In this document: in pieces, positions 59,314-64,000 of the stretch
How the letters are laid out: each line of letters starts with the position of its first letter
Numbering within the stretch: the first letter of the stretch is position 1
DNA from: Phallus indusiatus
Taxonomy: Eukaryota; Basidiomycota; Agaricomycetes; Phallales; Phallaceae
Assembly (NCBI GenBank): GCA_027605045.1
Contig: JAQFWX010000111.1
Location: forward strand, 1 to 64,000
DNA: 64,000 bases
Direction: 5' to 3'
Notes under the pieces: generated by a model
What the model saw: the letters and a program-made list of their open reading frames with translations, nothing else
Told to the model about the DNA's origin: nothing
The model's database searches: none
Made by a program: the position numbers and the translations under genes

Positions 59314-61983
59314 ATGGCACCGAGAACAAGAAGTCAAGCGAAAGGATCTACTTCTGATCAAGGAATAGCAAATACTTCTGGTAAAAAGAAAGTATATATG
59401 TCTAGAGGAAGAAAAAGAAAAAGTACCGCGACCATTGATGGTAGCAGGGAAAAAACTGCCACCGTTGTTGCTCCCCATGGCCATGATGTTTCTTCCACCG
59501 CCGATATTGGCTTATTGTGGTTTTTTTATACGTTTAAACCTTCAAGTTATGAAGTTATGAAACTCTCAGAGTCAATGCTTAAACAAGATTCGGAAACATT
59601 TCAATCAGTCTTTGCCAAAGAAATTGAGGCCGAATATGGTTTTCCCGCCGAACCGGATTCAGTCTGTTTTCGGAAGGTGCGTATTCTGCGTCTGCTCTCC
59701 TGTTATTGTACTGCGTACTCATAACATGACATGCAGCCCAATCAAAGACTCTTCGAGATCCCTGATACGTGGAAGGACACATTGCCGGAAATCTGCACCG
59801 TATCAACCCCTATTCCACCGAACGTATCATTTTATGACGGAATTGGGGAGGACTTATGGATAGAACCTCGGAGTATTCACTTATTTGTCACCGCCGACAG
59901 AAAGACTTGCATATCGTGGATCTTTTTCAGTCCTGAGTTCTTGTATCATTTTCCTAGACCCATGGAATTCACAAGACGAGAATTTGATGAACGAACGATG
60001 AATCATCAATTAGCTTTCACCACAGAAATCAAAACCCACTATAACTTTCACGCTGAGGTACGGACACTCTGTTTTTGGAAGGTGAATGTTCCATGCCTTT
60101 CTGTCTCCCTGCATCGCATACTCATAAGATACAGCCCAATGAAAACCTTTCCGAGATTCCGAGCGCATGGAGGGACAAATTTCCCGAAATTCAAACTGTA
60201 TCAACCCTAATTCCATCTCACCTGCCCTTTTCTGAGGAGATTGGGAAGAATATTCAAGAAAACCCTAGGAGTATACATTTATTTGTCACTGCCAAACCAA
60301 AAATTCCCTCATCAGGTGGTTGTAGTGACCATGTGTTTATGCGTGCGTTTAATTATTATAACTATTCGCTGTGTTTATCTGAGAAGTATACACATAGCGT
60401 ATGTAAGATATAACGAGCTTATGCGAACCGACAAATGTTTTCCCTCATGGAATCAAATGATACATGATGATGGCCGTAGCAAAATCACTCCGTTTGCACC
60501 ACCTATTCATATTTACCACCCTATTTTCACGCGCTTTAATAATTTATTGGATGATCCTCAAGTTCAGCCGACGGTTGAATATCTGAGATCAACCTGTGCA
60601 TTTATGAGTTTTCTAGGAGACATCAACACTTTTGACGAGGATGAGCACAACCACGGCTTTCGTCGACACATTTCCAAACTCATGGGTGTAGACGCAACTC
60701 CAACAAAAAACTGGGACAAGACTGTACCAGATGGGTGTTTTTTGGCACAAGTGGGCGATGTATCTGTGGTTTATGGAATAATTGAGTTGGGGGGGAGAAA
60801 GATGGGTTTAGGGTCAAAGGATCCGTCTATCCGGGCCCGGGTGTCTATGTTGAACTACTGGCGGCTCCGCCAGGTGAGACAGTATGCCGCTGTCATCAGA
60901 AAACTAATCGTATTTGTCTTCAAGGAAATCAGTGATAACTGTTGCTGTCCCACGCTTATAATAACAAGAGTGGGATCCTGGTTAGCCGTTATGGGAGGGG
61001 TGATCACTGACAAAGTGATCGTTCAACCACTGACAGATCTCACATGGATGGGGCTGTCAACCAGGGAAGAAAAGCTTCGCATATATCATTGTTCTCGTAT
61101 TCTGAATGCTCTCCGCATAACTTTATCGGAGCTGAAGACCTATTATGAGGAATCTTTTCAGAAGTTACCCAAAATGATTCATGAGAAAACGCATCCGCGA
61201 TACTACCCATTCCCGGATACATATACGACTACAGACGGCCAGAATATGCGTTTCGAATACTTAAAACCTCTGCAGAGTTACGACACATGCGTAACCTACC
61301 TAGCACGCTGTGCTGATAAATCTCTAATTGTGGTCAAATTTGTTTCGGGTTATGGCGAGGAAGTTCACCGGTTTCTCGCAGACGAGGGTTATGCACCTGC
61401 CTTGCGTTATTGCGGTCCTTTACCGGTTAGACCGTTTGTTCAGACTTTGTCACCAGCTGCAGAGGAAGCACCGCCCCAACTGGGCCTGATTAGGCAAAGG
61501 ATGCGTATGGTTGTTATGGACTATGTGCAAACAGCAGCATACTATACCGATGAACGATGTGGACGTGACGATAAATTGAAAAAGGAATTGAAGCTAATCT
61601 TGACGACTTTGCATGCCGAGGGATTTGTACTAGGAGACTTACGACCACCGAACGTTCTAATTACACCCGAAAATCACGTTAAGTTTATTGACTTTGATTG
61701 GAGTGGGCGGTATGATATAAGGTCTCAACGCGAAGACTCAAGGATCCCAAAAGATGTTTGGGAGCGGATCATACTTGCTAAAAGACGAATGGGCAAAAAA
61801 TCCAGCTCTAGGGAGAATGTCAGATATCGATATGCTTGCTACCCGTTAAATATCTCCACAGCTATTGAATGGGCAAACGGTACACAGGAACTGGGACCTA
61901 TTCTCCCTGAGCACGATTGGGAGATGTTTCACAAGGCACTGCTCATTTATCTTATCTCAGCGCCTTTCTGGAGTCTGACTTGA
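59314..61983 (+). CDS. Header-duplicated nuclease-like/kinase-like protein (Crinkler-style)
   Basis: The start MAPRTRSQAKGSTSDQG at 59314 leads a basic stretch (SRGRKRKSTATIDGSRE) that may be a nuclear signal. Two similar units follow, ending NEPRSIHLFVTA-like: unit 1 has FRK|PNQRLFEIPDTWKDTLP and WIEPRSIHLFVTA; unit 2 has FWK|PNENLSEIPSAWRDKFP and QENPRSIHLFVTA. Each is cut by an intron at the same place (59677-59736, 60082-60134). This resembles the N-terminal header of Crinkler (CRN)-type proteins. A PD-(D/E)XK-like core follows (DGCFL, YGIIELGGRKMGLGSKDP, VIVQPLTDLTWMG), then a kinase-like domain: LIVVKFVSGYGEEVHRFLAD, LTTLHAEGFVLGDLRPPNVL, KFIDFDWSGR. The fold calls are from memory of basidiomycete families. 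The third intron, near 60330-60410, was not fixed. Its role is unknown. Confidence 0.65.
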
Positions 61984-62532
61984 ATTTTTCTTCGTAGCTG
62001 TAGCAGTCAAAAAACTTTCCGTCACCAACACAGAAAGGCTTGATGGTGTTTTTGCATTTGTGATTGACCTCAGAGAAAGGGCATTTACTCTTTTCTTTAC
62101 AAATAATTAACTTTGAAATACAAACTTGCACACCGTATCATGCAATGTGTGACTGGCCAGGAGTTCGAGAGCTCATGACAATAAAGATTTCTTCGTGATA
62201 TTTCGCCAGATTTTGCTTTGGCAATCATGGCTTTTGGCTTCACAATCTCGTAGACAATGCAGAAAAATGACTAAAAGCGCAAAGAGCGCGTGCAGACGAA
62301 GGCGAACGAGCAGTGATCCGAAATGAGCAGGGAAACTGGATCGGGCTACGAAAGAATGTCCCTTTTTTTTGAGAAACGGTGTTCAGTCAAGTACTTGATG
62401 ATAATTATGAACGCACACATGTTGTAGGACATGAATCATGATAAGGATATATTTGGGATATACTGCCCAGGTAACATAATTGAACGGCCGAGAAAATGTA
62501 TAGTGTTACACGAAGAATGAGATGAAGAAAAT
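61984..62532. other. Intergenic, 0.55 kb
   Basis: 3' flanks of two convergent genes; no gene or repeat identified. Confidence 0.4.
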
Positions 62533-63530
62533 CTAGTAGTTATCGTTGTTTCCCGAACCGTAGTTGCCTCCATCGCCTGCGTTGTTGGATCCATAGTTGT
62601 TTCCTCCTCCATCACCTCCCGAGCCATAGCTGTTTCCTCCTCCGTCGCCTCCCGAGCCATAGCTATCGTTCCCGGAACCAGCTCCAGCTCCAGCTCCAAC
62701 ATTACCACCATACCCACCCGATCCGTAATTGTTATCGTTGTTAGATCCGTAGTTGTTGTCGTTGTTGGATCCGTAGTTGTTGTCGTTGTTGGATCCGCCA
62801 CCGCCGCCGTAGATATCGGTGCCTTGGTAGCTGTTCTTGTCATTGCCAGCACCGACACCAGCACCAATACCGGAATTATTAGAACCATATCCGCCGCTAT
62901 TGCCTGATCCATAGTTGTCCGACCCTGCACCTACGCCAGCACCAACACCAGCACCGACACCAGAACCATAGTTGTTGTTGTTGTTGGATCCATAATTGCT
63001 GTCGTTGTTGGATCCATAGTTGTTGTCGTTGTTGCTGGATCCATAGTTGTCGTTGTTGCTTGAGCCATAGTTGTTGTTATTTCCAGATCCGTAATCGTTC
63101 TGATTGTCGTTCTGGTTGTTGTTCTGGTTGTTATTCTGGTTGTTATTCTGGTTGTTGTTCTGGTTGTTGTTCTGATTATTGTTGTTGTCGTCGTCGTTGT
63201 AATTGTTATTATTGTTGTTATTGTTGTTCTGGTTGCCGCCGCCTCCGATGAAGTCTTGAGCCAGATTACTCAATTTACCCAAGCTGCTATTCTGGTCGCC
63301 ACCTCCGATAAAGTCTTGAGCCATATTGCTCAAATTGCTCAAGTTGTTTGAACCGGAACCTGGAGATTCTTTCATGTTCAAAAATCAAAGACGAGAAAGA
63401 AAAAAATAAACCGACCCCCCGAGTTGTTCGAAGCCTGGTCTGTGAAAGAAAATAGTAAGTATATGCAGCATCAACATTGACGAGAGTATGCACTTTTAAC
63501 GAAATTACCAACTTGATTGAGGAATGACAT
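62533..63530 (-). CDS. Asn/Gly-rich low-complexity protein
   Basis: It starts MSFLNQV at 63530. Exon 1 joins DQASNNSGG and then a large exon beginning GSGSNNLSNLSNMAQDFIGG. Two copies of a short unit (LSNLSNMAQDFIGGGDQN and LGKLSNLAQDFIGGGGNQ) precede runs of Asn and Gln (N-rich spacer with QNNN units), then many YGS-N-D/G units (NNDNNYGSNNDNNYGSNNDN, GAGVGAGVGAGVGAG, GDGGGNNYGSN). No membrane segment or known catalytic motif. Composition is prion-like (Asn/Gln/Gly/Tyr), which in known proteins favours assemblies or phase separation. A role is not known; the QDFIGG units may be the only folded contact part. The gene is intact, with a stop at 62535-62533. Confidence 0.7.
62560..63240 (-). repeat. 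Coding tandem repeats of the Asn/Gly-rich gene
   Basis: GTTGTTGTTCTGGTT-type and GGATCCGTAGTTGTTGTCGTTGTT-type units repeat many times. Copy number is expected to vary between strains, and assembly errors are likely here. Confidence 0.75.
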
Positions 63531-64000
63531 GATTTGCTCTGATGGGGTGTACAGATGTAGGATGTGTTGTAAGAATGCTCTAAAACTCACCCCGTATATA
63601 TATGCAGGCATGCCACAATAGAAGCCTCGCGGATGTTGAGGAATCGAGAAGTGAAATTCAGTGTCTGACAGGTTGACCATCTTTGTATTGATGGTCCCTG
63701 CGAAAGGCGTCATTCTGACATTTCATGAACCAATGGTCCAATTATGATGACCTTTCAGGTTCTTCGGGAAGGCTGTCACTAAAAGCTATCCAACCGGACC
63801 CCACGGCAGTTGAATTATGCCGACATGCAAGCTCAGTCTATATTCGTTCTGATTCATTTGGCTGTTCGAGATATAAATCGAGTGAGAAGTCACATGGTTT
63901 TTTTAGTGCTTGAAATTGAATAAGATAGGCAAATTTGATCCAAAACTTAGATGAGATTCATGCAATTTTTATCTTGAATTAGCATATTTAATCAGAACAC
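63531..64000. other. Right edge, upstream of the Asn/Gly-rich gene
   Basis: 470 bp; GTATATATATGC at about 63594 may be the TATA element of the gene on the minus strand. No gene seen before the window ends. Confidence 0.35.

Noticed and set aside
62436..62930. Thr-rich minus-strand ORF
   Set aside because: Another frame of the Asn/Gly repeats.

Overview
This window is nuclear DNA from a basidiomycete fungus, most likely an Agaricomycete. The genes are broken by many short introns of about 50-70 bp with GT..AG borders. Two genes belong to the multi-pass DUF6533 type of membrane protein, and one encodes a nuclease-like/kinase-like protein with Crinkler-style header units; from memory both kinds are expanded in mushroom-forming fungi. 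The housekeeping genes (SEC22, YTM1, KRR1, ESF2, RIX7, VFA1) read as ordinary fungal orthologues. All gene models were joined by hand from splice signals and protein-family sense, without transcript data.

Layout. 1-5.5 kb: a PPR-like gene cut by the left edge, mitochondrial IF-3, the mitochondrial FAD carrier FLX1, and mitoribosomal protein mS34. 5.5-12 kb: a gene-poor stretch followed by two convergent DUF6533-type membrane proteins. 13.4-20 kb: MPO1-like dioxygenase, VFA1, S-(hydroxymethyl)glutathione dehydrogenase, and an ATG37/ACBD5-like acyl-CoA-binding protein. 21-34.5 kb: ARS2, RIX7, a stand-alone HNH protein, SUA5, a GatC-like subunit, SEC22 and YTM1. 34.5-40.5 kb: a near-complete LINE retrotransposon. 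40.5-43.8 kb: eroded DNA with a GRASP pseudogene fragment and unrecognised exons. 43.8-45 kb: ESF2. 45.6-52.3 kb: three tandem secreted ferritin-like genes. 52.5-59 kb: EAF-type elongation factor, KRR1, NCBP3 and MTFP1-like. 59.3-62 kb: the header/nuclease/kinase gene. 62.5-63.5 kb: an Asn/Gly-rich low-complexity protein.

Themes. Seven genes serve mitochondria (PPR, IF-3, FLX1, mS34, SUA5, GatC, MTFP1), and FLX1 and mS34 share a divergent promoter of about 120 bp. Four are ribosome-assembly factors (RIX7, YTM1, ESF2, KRR1). ARS2 and NCBP3 act in nuclear cap-linked RNA metabolism.

The most notable points are: (1) the LINE sits within about 15 bp of the YTM1 start codon, bounded by a 16-17 bp target-site duplication, so YTM1 is cut off from its ancestral promoter; (2) the gene at 59.3-62 kb has a tandemly duplicated header unit, intron included, in front of an eroded PD-(D/E)XK-like core and a conserved kinase-like domain; (3) the tandem ferritin-like trio; and (4) a GRASP pseudogene fragment beside the LINE.
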